Shown here: piece by piece, positions 25,466 through 35,408 of the stretch
Layout of the letters: each line of letters begins with the position of its first letter
Numbering within the stretch: position 1 is the stretch's first letter
Source: Clostridiales bacterium
GTDB lineage: Bacteria; Bacillota; Clostridia; Christensenellales; Borkfalkiaceae
Direction of reading: 5' to 3'
DNA: 64,000 bases
Assembly: GCA_015055615.1 (NCBI GenBank)
Contig: SVHT01000002.1
Span: 1 to 64,000 of the forward strand
The notes under the pieces: model-generated
Told to the model about the DNA's origin: nothing
Seen by the model: only the letters and a program-made list of their open reading frames with translations
The model's database searches: none
Made by a program: the position numbers and the translations under genes

Positions 25466-26005
25466 ATGAATATTTGGCACGATATTGCCCCCGATCGTAT
25501 TACCGCGAAGAGCTTTGAGGCGTTTATTGAGATTCCCAAAGGCTGTAAAGCAAAATACGAATTGGATAAGGATACGGGGCTTTTGAAACTTGACCGTGTG
25601 TTGTATACTTCGACGGTGTACCCCGCGAACTACGGTTTTATCCCTCGTACGTTTGCCGACGACGGCGACCCGCTGGATGTATTGGTGCTCTGCAACGAAA
25701 CAATATATCCCTGCACTTTGGTAAAATGTTATCCGATCGGGGTGATTAAGATGATAGACGGGGGGTCGTTAGACGAAAAGATTATCGCAATCCCGTTTGG
25801 GGATCCCACTTACAACGATTTTTACGATATCCATGAATTGCCCAAGCACGTGTTTGAGGAAATGATGCACTTTTTCGAGGTGTATAAATCGCTTGAACAC
25901 AAACAGACGACGGTGAAAGAAATTTGCCACCGTGACGAGGCGATGGAAATTATCAATAAATGTATTGACGCTTATAAGCATATTTTTACGGGCAAGGGTA
26001 TGTAA
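25466..26005 (+). CDS. ppa: Inorganic pyrophosphatase, family I
   Basis: A 179-residue soluble enzyme of the usual length for bacterial family I. It hydrolyses pyrophosphate to two phosphates and so pulls biosynthetic reactions forward. The signature DDGDPLDVLVL carries the metal-binding aspartates, and YPANYGFIPRT and KYELDKDTG are the expected substrate-binding segments. Many Bacillota use the unrelated manganese family II enzyme instead, so the family I type is of some taxonomic interest. It stands alone under its own promoter. Confidence 0.95.
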   Translation: MNIWHDIAPDRITAKSFEAFIEIPKGCKAKYELDKDTGLLKLDRVLYTSTVYPANYGFIPRTFADDGDPLDVLVLCNETIYPCTLVKCYPIGVIKMIDGGSLDEKIIAIPFGDPTYNDFYDIHELPKHVFEEMMHFFEVYKSLEHKQTTVKEICHRDEAMEIINKCIDAYKHIFTGKGM

Positions 26006-26073
26006 CCCCGCGCTTTTGTGTATAATTTTGTGTATAATACGGACGAAAAAGACGGAGAAAGCATTGACGGCGT

Positions 26074-27339
26074 ATGAAAAAGTACAGAATTAAGGGGTTG
26101 CCCACGAGACAGAACGCAACCTTAAAAAATCAAATCGTCAAAACCCGTAATCGGGCGAAATGGGTAGGCGCAGTTTATTTTGCCGCCTCTTTTTTCGTGC
26201 TGATTGCCGCTTGCTTTCCAATGATGCAATCGGATTTCGTCAAGGTGGGGTTGGCGGCGGTTTGGCGCGAATTTACCCTCTCTTCCTTTAAGTCCATGAG
26301 CCGAGCGGTCAACGTCATACCCTTTTTGTTGGCGTTACTCTATATCGGTATGCTGGTTTTGTTGCTCGTATTACTCGTTCGGGCGGCGTGTGGCGTCGGC
26401 GAATTGCTCAAAAACAAGGCAAGCAAAAAATACGGGTTTAATCTCAACCTAAACGCCATGCAAAAGATGGGACAGCTTTTTTCGGATATGTTCTATTTGG
26501 TGTTGGGTGTATATTTTATCATTTTCGTGCTGAGCGGGAACGCAAAACCGACGGTATTTTTCTACGTATTCTTAGGTGTTTGCTTGCCCGTGCATTTCGT
26601 CTGCGGTTTAAAGGGCGGAAAGGTAAGCTATTTCCAAGTGGACGATGAAGGAAAAATGGTGGAGCGTCCGCGCACAATCGGGAGAATCGTGCCTTTTTGT
26701 CGCAATCTTGTGCAAGTTGTGGGCGTGTTCATTATGGCGTGTTATTTCTTGCGGACAAGCCGTATTCACGAGTGTATCGAGGCAACGCTCAAAAAGGACG
26801 TTTGGGTCAATCATTTTTTAAAGAACGTCGTCAGTTTCGCCTCGTTGCTTTTGCAATTTTTAACGGGCGCTTCGTTGCTGGTGTTGATGAAACACGCTAC
26901 GGGTACGTCGGAATTCGATATGCACGGTACGCAGGCGTCGGGGATGAAAAATTACCGCGTGTTTGCGTTCTTCGTCTTTTTGGCGAGTGGCGCGACGTTT
27001 GGATATCGCGCGATGTTCGGCGAGGTGCAGTTGCATTATCTCGTAGAGGAACAGCAGACGGTGATTACCATTTCCCAATGGGTAGATTGGAGCTCGTTGA
27101 TTTTGGCTGGCTTGGGTTTAGCAATGTTCGTTTTTGAAGTTGTAATGCGCAATTACCCCCGCGAACGTGTCGCAACGAACGCGGAAAACGAGGAAAAAGC
27201 AACCGAGGACGACTCCGTTCAAACGGCGGAGGTTCAAACGAGCGGCGCAAGCCAAGAAAGGTGCGTGGAGGGCGTCACTTCGGGGTGTGAAATCGACCGC
27301 TTAGATGGGCAACAACCGCCGTCTTCTGCGGAAATGTAA
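26074..27339 (+). CDS. Multi-span membrane protein of unknown function
   Basis: A 421-residue protein with about eight hydrophobic segments (near 32-50, 88-110, 135-170, 208-225, 250-272, 290-308 and 335-352). It has a basic N-terminus (MKKYRIKGLPTRQN) and a hydrophilic acidic tail of about 60 residues. I recognise no transporter or enzyme signature. Two TATAAT-like boxes (26021-26026 and 26033-26038) lie in front, without a clear -35 element, and the nearest purine-rich site (ACGGAG) is unusually far from the ATG. It is followed by proS under a separate promoter. Confidence 0.6.
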   Translation: MKKYRIKGLPTRQNATLKNQIVKTRNRAKWVGAVYFAASFFVLIAACFPMMQSDFVKVGLAAVWREFTLSSFKSMSRAVNVIPFLLALLYIGMLVLLLVLLVRAACGVGELLKNKASKKYGFNLNLNAMQKMGQLFSDMFYLVLGVYFIIFVLSGNAKPTVFFYVFLGVCLPVHFVCGLKGGKVSYFQVDDEGKMVERPRTIGRIVPFCRNLVQVVGVFIMACYFLRTSRIHECIEATLKKDVWVNHFLKNVVSFASLLLQFLTGASLLVLMKHATGTSEFDMHGTQASGMKNYRVFAFFVFLASGATFGYRAMFGEVQLHYLVEEQQTVITISQWVDWSSLILAGLGLAMFVFEVVMRNYPRERVATNAENEEKATEDDSVQTAEVQTSGASQERCVEGVTSGCEIDRLDGQQPPSSAEM

Positions 27340-27443
27340 AAACTCCCTTGGGTTTGTTGCAAGGTTGCCCGAGGTTTTTTATATGGACGAGGCTTTTTGC
27401 GCGGAAAATAATACCAATGGCGTGAAAAAGTATCAGAAAACGC

Positions 27444-27472
27444 TTGAAAAAAGCGCGCAATTACGATATAAT
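27444..27472 (+). promoter_or_regulatory. Sigma-A promoter of proS
   Basis: TTGAAA (27444-27449), 17 bases, TATAAT (27467-27472). The leader to the ATG at 27526 is too short to hold a T-box, so proS is probably not tRNA-regulated at this site. Confidence 0.75.
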
Positions 27473-27525
27473 AGAAAAAGTGGCGACGACGAAAAAGCGT
27501 TGCTTTTTTAAAAGAGAGGTATGTT

Positions 27526-28956
27526 ATGGCGAAAGAGAATCAGTTTGTAGAACAGATTGCCGATATCGACGGGGATTTCCCGCAATGGTATACGGACGTG
27601 GTTTTAAAGACGAAACTCGTGGATTACGGGCCTGTAAAGGGCACGATGGTTATCCGTCCGTACGGGTATGCAATCTGGGAAAATATTCAAAACGAAATGA
27701 ATGCTCGTTTTAAAAAACGCGGTGTAGAAAACGCATACTTCCCCCTGCTTATCCCGATGAGTTATTTCACGAAAGAAGCGGAGCACGTAGAGGGATTTGC
27801 GCCCGAGGTGGCTGTGGTAACGCATGCAGGCGGCGAGGAACTTGCCGAGCCTTTGGCAATCCGTCCTACGTCCGAAACGATTATCGGTACGATGATGGCA
27901 AAATGGGTGCAGTCCTATCGTGATTTGCCCTTAAAGGTCAATCAATGGTGCAACGTAATGCGTTGGGAAAAGACTACCCGTCCTTTCCTCCGTACCAGCG
28001 AATTTTTGTGGCAAGAAGGGCATACCGCGCACGCAAGCGCGGCAGAGGCGGAGGAAGAAACCTTTGCGATGCTCGACATTTACAAGGAATTTGCCGAAAA
28101 CTGTCTTGCAATTCCCGTGCTGACGGGCAGAAAGACGGAAAAGGAAAAGTTTGCTGGCGCTGTGGCGACGTATACCATGGAAGCGATGATGCACGACGGC
28201 AAGAGCTTGCAGGCGGGTACGTCCCATTATTTAGGACAGAATTTTGCTACGGCGTTCGATATCAAATACCTAGGTAACGAGGGTGTTTTGCAGACTGCTT
28301 ACACCACGTCCTGGGGGGTTTCGACTCGTTTGATTGGTGCGATTATTATGACGCACGGTGACGAGCGCGGTCTTGTTTTGCCCCCCGTGGTGGCACCAAT
28401 TCAATGTGTAATCGTTCCCATCGCGGCAAGAAAGGGCGGCGTTATCGAAAAGTGCGAAGAGCTGAAAGAAGAGCTGGCAAAGGCGGGTATCCGCGTGACG
28501 TTGGACGCAACGGACAACAGCCCCGGTTGGAAATTCAACGAGTGGGAAATGAAGGGTGTGCCCGTTCGTATTGAACTCGGCCCTAGGGATATTGAGGCGG
28601 GCAAGATGCTTTGCGCGCGTCGCGATACTTTGGAAAAGACAGAGCTTTCTCTCGAAAACGCCGTAGACGGTATCAAAGCATTGCTTGATTCCGTGCAAAA
28701 GGGCTTGTTGGAAAAGGCGAGAAAGCACCGTGATGAGCGCATTGTGTACGCGGACGATATCGACGGCATTTTAGCGGGCGTAGAAAACGGTAAATTCGTA
28801 AAAGCGGGTTGGTGTGGCGACCGTGCGTGCGAAGACGCTATCAAGGAAAAGACGGGCGCGACGGCGCGTGTGTATGCCGAGGGCGAAAGCAAAGAGGTTT
28901 GCGCTTGCTGTGGTAAAAAATCTGCGCACGTTATCGTATACGCAAGAGCGTACTAA
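27526..28956 (+). CDS. proS: Prolyl-tRNA synthetase, archaeal/eukaryotic type
   Basis: A 476-residue class II aminoacyl-tRNA synthetase that charges tRNA-Pro. The length and absence of the INS editing domain between motifs 2 and 3 mark the ProS type 3 (archaeal/eukaryotic) form found in some Bacillota. Motifs include RPTSET, RTSEFLWQEGHTAHA and GDERGLVLPP. The anticodon-binding domain (about 285-390) and the C-terminal zinc-type domain (CGDRACED...CACCGKK) are both present. AGAGGT precedes the ATG. It is monocistronic: own promoter, own terminator. Confidence 0.95.
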   Translation: MAKENQFVEQIADIDGDFPQWYTDVVLKTKLVDYGPVKGTMVIRPYGYAIWENIQNEMNARFKKRGVENAYFPLLIPMSYFTKEAEHVEGFAPEVAVVTHAGGEELAEPLAIRPTSETIIGTMMAKWVQSYRDLPLKVNQWCNVMRWEKTTRPFLRTSEFLWQEGHTAHASAAEAEEETFAMLDIYKEFAENCLAIPVLTGRKTEKEKFAGAVATYTMEAMMHDGKSLQAGTSHYLGQNFATAFDIKYLGNEGVLQTAYTTSWGVSTRLIGAIIMTHGDERGLVLPPVVAPIQCVIVPIAARKGGVIEKCEELKEELAKAGIRVTLDATDNSPGWKFNEWEMKGVPVRIELGPRDIEAGKMLCARRDTLEKTELSLENAVDGIKALLDSVQKGLLEKARKHRDERIVYADDIDGILAGVENGKFVKAGWCGDRACEDAIKEKTGATARVYAEGESKEVCACCGKKSAHVIVYARAY

Positions 28957-28976
28957 CAATCCATTAAAAAACAACG

Positions 28977-29010
28977 CTCGGGTTGGCAATAAGCTAATCC
29001 GAGTTTTTTT
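28977..29010 (+). terminator. Terminator after proS
   Basis: 11-base arms (28977-28987 and 28993-29003, two G-U pairs), AATAA loop, then seven T. Confidence 0.85.
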
Positions 29011-29090
29011 GTTCAACGCGATACGTATAGGGGGCTTTTGCGATTTTAAAAGCAAAAAAATGGCTTGGTTTTCGTTGTGACCGTTCGCTT

Positions 29091-29148
29091 TGCGCGCGCC
29101 AGCGCATATGCGCACATAAGCACATATACGCGCCTTCGCATGCGCACG
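29091..29148. repeat. Alternating purine-pyrimidine tract
   Basis: A run of GCGCGC, GCATATGCGCACAT, GCACATATACGCG and GCATGCGCAC blocks sits in the gap between proS and the XRE membrane regulator. Such tracts can adopt Z-DNA or cruciform structure. No gene or promoter is seen in it. Confidence 0.5.
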
Positions 29149-29190
29149 AATAAATAAGGAAGAAAATGGCGAAAAAATTGTCGTAGCTAC

Positions 29191-29220
29191 TTGACGAAAG
29201 TAGGGGTAATGTGGTATTAT
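29191..29220 (+). promoter_or_regulatory. Promoter of the XRE membrane regulator and mcsAB-clpC
   Basis: TTGACG (29191-29196), 18 bases, TATTAT (29215-29220). The expected transcription start coincides with the ATG at 29227, which has no ribosome binding site, so the message may be leaderless. No CtsR heptad repeat is visible here. Confidence 0.65.
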
Positions 29221-29226
29221 AATATT

Positions 29227-29949
29227 ATGGATATTATTAACGAAATCAACCAAAAAATTGCAGGGAATATTGTGTTTTACCGCAAGCAAGCGGGTATGAC
29301 GCAGGCGGAGCTTGCCGAGAAAATCAATTACTCGGACAAATCCGTGTCCAAATGGGAATCGGGGAACGGTGTTCCCGACGTGTATACGCTGATGCAAATG
29401 GCAAAGCTGTTCAAGGTGAGCTTGAACGATTTGGTCGGCGAAAAGACGGCGCCAACGGTGGTAAAAGAACAGCGAACCAAAGGGTTGGAGACGCTGATTA
29501 TGTTGCTTTCCAGCGGGATAATTTGGCTGGTTGCGACATGTTTTTTCGTGGCGTTGCAGCTCGTTATGCCCGGGGCGGCGCCGTGGTGGATGGTATTTAT
29601 TTACGTCGTACCCGTAAATGCAATTCTTTTGATTGTGTTTGCCTGCGCTTGGAAATACCGATTGCTGAATTTTATATCGGTAACGACCTTGATTTGGTCG
29701 GCGCTGGTGACGTTCTTTTTGACGGGCCGCGCGTTGGCGATAGCAAAAGGCTGGGTATACAGAGGGCTTTGGACGGTATTCTTGTTGGGCGCGCCCTTGC
29801 AAGTATTGGAGATTTTGTGGGTATTCTTCCGAACGAGTTTACAGCACCGTAAGCATAAACGTCTTTCGGTGAACGAAGCAACGGAGATTGCGGAGACGGT
29901 CAACACGGAGGACGGCGAGGTTGAAAGCGCTAAGGACGGAAACGAATAA
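29227..29949 (+). CDS. Membrane-anchored XRE-family regulator
   Basis: A 240-residue protein. An N-terminal XRE helix-turn-helix (about 5-60; GMTQAELAEKINYSDKSVSKWE and PDVYTLMQMAKLFKVSLNDLVG) is followed by about four membrane spans (about 86-195) and an acidic tail. The start is the ATG at 29227; an earlier frame start at 29191 would use the -35 hexamer as a codon. It sits 33 bases before mcsA, in the place usually held by ctsR. It could sense membrane or envelope state and control the downstream stress genes, but that is an inference; XRE-membrane proteins of this shape occur widely without a known signal. Confidence 0.75.
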   Translation: MDIINEINQKIAGNIVFYRKQAGMTQAELAEKINYSDKSVSKWESGNGVPDVYTLMQMAKLFKVSLNDLVGEKTAPTVVKEQRTKGLETLIMLLSSGIIWLVATCFFVALQLVMPGAAPWWMVFIYVVPVNAILLIVFACAWKYRLLNFISVTTLIWSALVTFFLTGRALAIAKGWVYRGLWTVFLLGAPLQVLEILWVFFRTSLQHRKHKRLSVNEATEIAETVNTEDGEVESAKDGNE

Positions 29950-29982
29950 GGCGGAGTAAAAACGGAAAGGTTGGGAAGTTGT

Positions 29983-30537
29983 ATGGCTTGCGGATATTGC
30001 GGAAAAAATCAAGCGGTCAAAACGTACGAAGAGATAAAAAACGGAAAAAAGCAGGTGGAATATTACTGCTTGGATTGTTATCACCGTTTGTTTTTATACG
30101 TAGACGAATCGGAGGGCGATTCGTATCTTTCCGCCTGCCCGTATTGCGGTATGTCGATTGCGGAAGTCAAAAAGGGCAAATTGGTGGGTTGCGCTAATTG
30201 TTATAAAATGATGAGTGGCGATATGTTGCCAATCATTAAGAAAATGCAGGGCGAAAAGGCGCATAGCGGTAAAACGCCCCCCTTAGAAGGGTATGACAAT
30301 ACTATAGATAGCGGAGCGCGGTTTATGGCGGACGGTTTCCGCGCGCAAGCAATAGCGCTCGCGCGGTTTGAACGGCAATGCAACGAATTGGAAGTGATTA
30401 TTTCCAAATTAAAAGCGGAAAACAATTATGAAGACGCAAAGGGGTACGCAGACAAGCTCTCGTCCATGCGTAGCAAATCGTCGATAGAGGAGGAGTTTGT
30501 ATGGCGCACTCGCCCGAATTTATCGAGACAATCGTAA
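29983..30537 (+). CDS. mcsA: Protein-arginine kinase activator McsA
   Basis: A 184-residue zinc protein that binds and activates the arginine kinase McsB and helps target ClpC. Two pairs of CxxC zinc knuckles are seen (CGYC, CLDC; CPYC, CANC), and a UVR-like helix pair near the C-terminus (LKAENNYEDAKGYADKLSSMR). The ATG at 29983 was chosen over an upstream TTG. The gene overlaps mcsB by 37 bases, indicating coupled translation. Confidence 0.9.
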   Translation: MACGYCGKNQAVKTYEEIKNGKKQVEYYCLDCYHRLFLYVDESEGDSYLSACPYCGMSIAEVKKGKLVGCANCYKMMSGDMLPIIKKMQGEKAHSGKTPPLEGYDNTIDSGARFMADGFRAQAIALARFERQCNELEVIISKLKAENNYEDAKGYADKLSSMRSKSSIEEEFVWRTRPNLSRQS

Positions 30538-31541
30538 TTTCCACGCGCATACGCCTTGCGCGGAACTTTGCGTCCTATCCTTTTCCGAAGAAAATGGACG
30601 ACGCGCAGGCGGAAGACGTTGTGTATCTTGTCGGGCACGGCTTGGGCGAGTTCGACAGCGTAGATACCTTTACGAAATATGATATTAAAAATTTGACGCC
30701 TCTGCAAAAAGCGCAATTACAAGAGGAATACTTGATTAGCCCCGCGCTGACGAAGAGTAAAAACGGCGCGGCGTTCGTGTCGAAGGACCGTACGATTTCT
30801 ATTATGGTCAACGAAGAGGACCATTTGCGAGAGCAGTATATTTGCAAGGGTTTTGATTTGTTCAAGGCGTACGAGCGCATCAGCGGAATCGACGACGCCT
30901 TAGCGGGCATGTACGATTTTGCCTTTGACGACAAGCTTGGGTATCTTACCGCTTGTCCTAGCAATCTTGGTACGGGTATGCGCGCCTCGGTGATGATGTT
31001 TTTGCCAGGGCTGGTATGGAGCGGCGAATTGAAAAAATTTCTGCCCGTATTGAAGGCGGGCGGTTTGACGGTACGCGGTTCGTTCGGGGAAGGTACGGGC
31101 GCGGAAGGGTACGTGTATCAGGTAAGCAATGAACGTACGCTCGGGGTATCGGAAACGGATATTTTGAGCGAAATGGTGCGCATGACGATGACGCTGTGTG
31201 ATTTGGAAATCCGCGCGCGAGAACGGATGTTGGCGACGGACGAAATGCAAATTCGCGATCGGTGCTTGCGCTCGTACGGGATATTGACGAATTGCGCCGT
31301 GCTTGGTTGGACGGAGTTTTTAGACAGAATGGCGGACGTTCGTTTGGGGGCGGCGCTTGGCGTTTTTGAGGTCAAGGACAAGAAACGCTTTGACGAGTTT
31401 ATGGACGATATGCGTCCTACGGCGTTCCGTATCAACAACGGCTTGGTGGGCGAGAGCGAAGAACTTTGCGATATGCTCCGCGCAGAAACGGCGTCGGGGG
31501 CTCTGCCAACGCTGGTACGCGTGACGAGAAGAAAACGCTGA
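30501..31541 (+). CDS. mcsB: Protein-arginine kinase McsB
   Basis: A 346-residue phosphagen-kinase-fold enzyme that phosphorylates arginines on proteins and thereby marks them for ClpCP degradation. The family features are STRIRLARNF near the N-terminus, SIMVNEEDHLR, the cysteine region YLTACPSNLGTGMRASVM and RGSFGEGT. GGAGGAG precedes the ATG at 30501, which lies inside the end of mcsA. In Bacillus the kinase also inactivates CtsR; no ctsR is present here. Confidence 0.95.
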   Translation: MAHSPEFIETIVISTRIRLARNFASYPFPKKMDDAQAEDVVYLVGHGLGEFDSVDTFTKYDIKNLTPLQKAQLQEEYLISPALTKSKNGAAFVSKDRTISIMVNEEDHLREQYICKGFDLFKAYERISGIDDALAGMYDFAFDDKLGYLTACPSNLGTGMRASVMMFLPGLVWSGELKKFLPVLKAGGLTVRGSFGEGTGAEGYVYQVSNERTLGVSETDILSEMVRMTMTLCDLEIRARERMLATDEMQIRDRCLRSYGILTNCAVLGWTEFLDRMADVRLGAALGVFEVKDKKRFDEFMDDMRPTAFRINNGLVGESEELCDMLRAETASGALPTLVRVTRRKR

Positions 31542-31590
31542 GAAACGGGCGAAAAATAGACGTTAAAAAATAAAACGAAAGGGGACGGAT

Positions 31591-34218
31591 ATGCATCCTT
31601 TGTCGAAATGGACGGAAAATTTCAGAAAAGCAATGTCGCTTGCCAATATGGCTGCCGCAGAAATCGTGGCGACCTATTTTATCGGTAGCGAGCATTTTAT
31701 TTGGGCGTTTTTGGCTCTGCCCGACTGCGAAGCGTATAAAATTTTGACGTCGGCGGGCGTTACGAAGGAAAAATACGAGGCGAAGTTCCGCGCGGGTGTA
31801 GACCCCTCTTATCAAGGCAACGGTATGACGCCGAACACCCAAAAGATGTACGACCGCGCGGTGGCAACGGCGGAAAAGGAGGGTATGCTCGCAGGGACGG
31901 CACACATGCTGCAACAGATTTTGTCCGTACCGACTTGTTGTGCCGTACGCTTTATCGGCGAAATCGTAGAACCGAGTGATAAGGCGCGCAGAAAGACCTT
32001 TATCGAAACGCTGTTGCAAAACACCGAATCGGCAATCAACGCGATACTCTTCCGTAAAAAGCGTGGCGAAAACTTTGCCGAGCCCGAGCAGAAAACGGAC
32101 CCCTTGTCCATGCCCGATTTTTCCTCGCTCGGTGGCGGGCAAGAAGAGGTAGGCAAACGCTATTCTTTGTTGTTGGAACAGGAAACGAAAGGGAAAGCCA
32201 ACGAAAAGGCAAAGGATAAGGCAAAAAGCGACGCGCAGGCTTTGCCCGATTGCGGTATCGATATGACGGAGCGCGCAAGACGGGGAAAAATGGACCCCGT
32301 TATCGGGCGTAAAAAAGAGATTGAAAAGGTCGTGCAGGTGCTTTCGCGCCGTTTGAAAAACAACCCCGTTTTGGTGGGGGAACCGGGTGTAGGCAAGAGC
32401 GCGATTATCGAGGGACTTTCGCAACTTATCGTCAGCGAAAACGTGCCCGAGCAACTCTTAAATAAGCGTGTGTTTTCGGTGGATTTACCGGGTATGCTGG
32501 CGGGTACGCGTTATCGTGGCGACTTTGAGGAAAAGCTGAAAAATCTCATCGATACGGTGGTAAACGACGGGGATATCGTGTTGTTTATCGACGAAATTCA
32601 TACCCTTGTGGGCGCGGGCGGTTCGTCCGAGAATAATATGGACGCGGCGAATATTTTAAAACCGATGTTGGCGCGCGGAGATTTGCAGGTCATCGGCGCA
32701 ACGACGATTGAAGAATACAGAAAATATATCGAAAAGGACAGCGCGTTAGAACGCCGTTTTACTCCCGTGTACGTGGAAGAACCCTCCGAAAAGGACACGG
32801 TGGCGATTATCAAGGGCTTGCGCGCGAAATACGAGGAGCACCACGGGATTGCGATTACGGACGAGGCGATTGAGGCGGCGGTAAAATTGTCGTCGCGGTA
32901 TATCAACGACCGTTTCTTGCCCGACAAAGCCATTGACCTCGTGGACGAGGCGGCGGCGCGCGTGCGCATTGTGGCAGACGGTGGCGTGGAGTTGGAAGAG
33001 GCGAGAAAGGACGTCGTTCGTTTGGAAATGGAAAGAAGGCGTTTGGAAAGCGTGGGCGATTACCAAAGCGCGACGGAAGTTTTGCGTGAAAAAATTCAAA
33101 CGGAAGACAAAATCAAGGCGCTGGAACAAGCGCACGCGCCCAAGCGTTTGCCTGACGGCAGATTGGCAATCGGCGCGGAGCATATCGCGGCAATCGTTTC
33201 CGCGCGTATGCGTATACCGCTGATGAAAATTACGCAGGCGGAAGGGGAAAAGCTCATGCGGTTAGAGCAAGACCTGCACCGCCGTATTATCGGGCAGGAC
33301 GAGGCGGTAAACGCCGTATCCAAGGCGATTCGCCGTGCGAGGGCGGGCTTGAAAGACCCGTCCCGACCCATCGGTTCGTTTATATTCGTCGGGCCTACGG
33401 GGGTGGGTAAAACCGACCTTTGCAAGGCGCTTGCCGAGGCGTTGTTCGGCTCGGAAGAGCAGATGATTCGTTTGGATATGAGCGAATATATGGAAAAGCA
33501 ATCGATTTCAAAGCTGATTGGCGCGCCCCCGGGTTACGTGGGTTATGAAGATTTACAGACGGGACAGCTCACCGAAAAGGTGCGCACCAAACCCTATTGC
33601 GTGATTTTGTTTGACGAAATCGAAAAGGCGCATCCCGACGTGTTCAACCTACTGTTGCAGATTTTGGACGACGGACGGTTGACGGACAGCAAGGGCAGAA
33701 CGGTCAGCTTTAAAAACGCCGTCATTATTTTGACGTCGAACACGGGCGCGGCTGTGGCAGAGAGCGCCAAGACGGGCGTGTACGGTTTTGGCGCGGACGG
33801 CAGAAGTGGCGACGCCGTCGGCGAAAGACAGTACGAGGGCATGAAAGACAACATTACCAAAGCCCTCAAAGAGAAATTCCGTCCCGAATTTTTAAACCGT
33901 ATGGACGATATTATCGTATTCCACCGTTTGTCCGAGGCGGATTGCGCGAAGATTGGCGGGAAGATTATTTCGTCCCTTGCAAAGCGGTTGGAGGAACAGC
34001 GAGGTATCGTGCTGACGGTGACGGACAGAGCGTTGTCGGTGCTCGTTAAGCAGGGCTACGACCCGCAGTACGGTGCAAGACCGTTAAAACGGGTGATACA
34101 GCGTTGCATTGAAGATAGACTTTCGGAAGAAATTTTGCTCGGTCGCGTGCAGAACGGACAGCAGGTTACGGTGGACCACGACGGACGGGAATACGTGTTT
34201 TCCACACGTGGATATTAA
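31591..34218 (+). CDS. clpC: ATP-dependent Clp protease ATPase subunit ClpC
   Basis: An 875-residue AAA+ unfoldase that feeds substrates to ClpP. An N-terminal Clp repeat domain (about 1-140) and a charged Lys/Glu linker (about 160-210) precede AAA-1, with Walker A GEPGVGKS at 263-270 and Walker B FIDEIH. A middle coiled coil (about 450-500) and AAA-2 follow (Walker A GPTGVGKT at 601-608, [11 protein letters not shown]), then a C-terminal small domain with [15 protein letters not shown] precedes the ATG. It closes the stress cluster and is followed 35 bases later by the aro genes with no terminator between. Confidence 0.95.
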   Translation: MHPLSKWTENFRKAMSLANMAAAEIVATYFIGSEHFIWAFLALPDCEAYKILTSAGVTKEKYEAKFRAGVDPSYQGNGMTPNTQKMYDRAVATAEKEGMLAGTAHMLQQILSVPTCCAVRFIGEIVEPSDKARRKTFIETLLQNTESAINAILFRKKRGENFAEPEQKTDPLSMPDFSSLGGGQEEVGKRYSLLLEQETKGKANEKAKDKAKSDAQALPDCGIDMTERARRGKMDPVIGRKKEIEKVVQVLSRRLKNNPVLVGEPGVGKSAIIEGLSQLIVSENVPEQLLNKRVFSVDLPGMLAGTRYRGDFEEKLKNLIDTVVNDGDIVLFIDEIHTLVGAGGSSENNMDAANILKPMLARGDLQVIGATTIEEYRKYIEKDSALERRFTPVYVEEPSEKDTVAIIKGLRAKYEEHHGIAITDEAIEAAVKLSSRYINDRFLPDKAIDLVDEAAARVRIVADGGVELEEARKDVVRLEMERRRLESVGDYQSATEVLREKIQTEDKIKALEQAHAPKRLPDGRLAIGAEHIAAIVSARMRIPLMKITQAEGEKLMRLEQDLHRRIIGQDEAVNAVSKAIRRARAGLKDPSRPIGSFIFVGPTGVGKTDLCKALAEALFGSEEQMIRLDMSEYMEKQSISKLIGAPPGYVGYEDLQTGQLTEKVRTKPYCVILFDEIEKAHPDVFNLLLQILDDGRLTDSKGRTVSFKNAVIILTSNTGAAVAESAKTGVYGFGADGRSGDAVGERQYEGMKDNITKALKEKFRPEFLNRMDDIIVFHRLSEADCAKIGGKIISSLAKRLEEQRGIVLTVTDRALSVLVKQGYDPQYGARPLKRVIQRCIEDRLSEEILLGRVQNGQQVTVDHDGREYVFSTRGY

Positions 34219-34253
34219 CACATTAAGAGAGTAGAAAAAGGTAGGAAAAGGCT

Positions 34254-35387
34254 ATGAAATTGACGACGGCAGGGGAATCTCACGGCAAAGCGCTCGTGGC
34301 GATTATCGAAGGGGTGCCCGCGCATTTGCAGTTGGACGTAGAGGCGATAAACGGCGCGCTTTCCTTGCGCCAAAGCGGTTACGGTCGCGGGGCAAGACAG
34401 AAAATTGAAAAGGACGTTGCGGAGATTTTGACGGGGGTAAGAAACGGCGAAACGCTGGGTAGCCCCGTTACCCTTTGCATTTACAACAAGGACTACGAAA
34501 ATTGGAAATCGTCCATGTCGGCGGATAGCTGCGACGAGGGCGCAATGGCGAAAAAAGCGCTCACAAAAGTGCGCCCCGGGCATGCCGATTTGACGGGTAT
34601 GCTCAAATTCGACCAAACGGACGCGCGCAACGTTTTAGAACGGGCCTCGGCGCGTGAAACGGCAATCCGTGTGGCGGCGTGCGAGGTGTATCGGCAGTAT
34701 TTGTCGGCGCTTGGCGTGGAAATCGGCGGTTGCGTGCGCGAGGTGTGCGGTATTAAAGACGAGGGCGAATACACCCTTGACGAAATGAAAAAGGTAACTC
34801 CGCTTGGCATGTTGGACGAAAAAGCGAGCGAGCTTGCGCAGAAAAAAATCGACGAGTTGAAAAAGGCGGGCGATACGGCAGGCGGCGTGGTCGAGATACG
34901 TGTGCGGGGCTTGAAGAGCGGTTTTGGCAACGTAATGACGTACGCGGAGAAATTGGACGGTCAGTTGACGGCTGGTTTAATGAGTATTCAAGCGGCGAAG
35001 GGCGTGGAAATCGGCGCGGGCTTTGCGGTTGCAAAGACGAGCGGTAAGGATATCCACGACGAAATTTTTTACGACGAAAAGAGCGGTTTTTACCGCAACA
35101 CCAACCGCGCGGGCGGTATCGAGGGCGGTATGTCCAACGGCGAAGAGATTGTGATACGCGTCGCGATGAAACCGATTCCGACCTTAATGAAAGGTTTGCA
35201 GACGGTGGAATTCGGCACGAAAGAAATTGCGACGGCGGCATCCGAGCGTAGCGACGTATGCGCTATTTTTGCGTTCAAGGTGATTGCGGAAGGGGTTGTG
35301 GCGCAGGTGCTTGCGGACGCGGTGCAAAAACGCCTCGGTGGCGATACGATGGCGCAGGTAAAGGCGAGATACAACCAGTTGCCGTAA
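34254..35387 (+). CDS. aroC: Chorismate synthase
   Basis: A 377-residue FMN-dependent enzyme that makes chorismate from 5-enolpyruvylshikimate-3-phosphate, the last common step to aromatic amino acids. Signatures are TAGESHGKALVAIIEGVP, RQSGYGRG, RPGHADLTG and NRAGGIEGGMSNGE. Both usual active-site histidines (in ESHG and RPGHAD) are present. It starts the six-gene shikimate cluster; AGGAAAAGG precedes the ATG. Confidence 0.97.
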   Translation: MKLTTAGESHGKALVAIIEGVPAHLQLDVEAINGALSLRQSGYGRGARQKIEKDVAEILTGVRNGETLGSPVTLCIYNKDYENWKSSMSADSCDEGAMAKKALTKVRPGHADLTGMLKFDQTDARNVLERASARETAIRVAACEVYRQYLSALGVEIGGCVREVCGIKDEGEYTLDEMKKVTPLGMLDEKASELAQKKIDELKKAGDTAGGVVEIRVRGLKSGFGNVMTYAEKLDGQLTAGLMSIQAAKGVEIGAGFAVAKTSGKDIHDEIFYDEKSGFYRNTNRAGGIEGGMSNGEEIVIRVAMKPIPTLMKGLQTVEFGTKEIATAASERSDVCAIFAFKVIAEGVVAQVLADAVQKRLGGDTMAQVKARYNQLP

Positions 35388-35408
35388 GCGAAGAAACGAG
35401 AGGTTGTT

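Noticed and set aside
27473..27525. T-box or riboswitch before proS
   Set aside because: The leader is only about 45 bases and has no T-box sequence or terminator.
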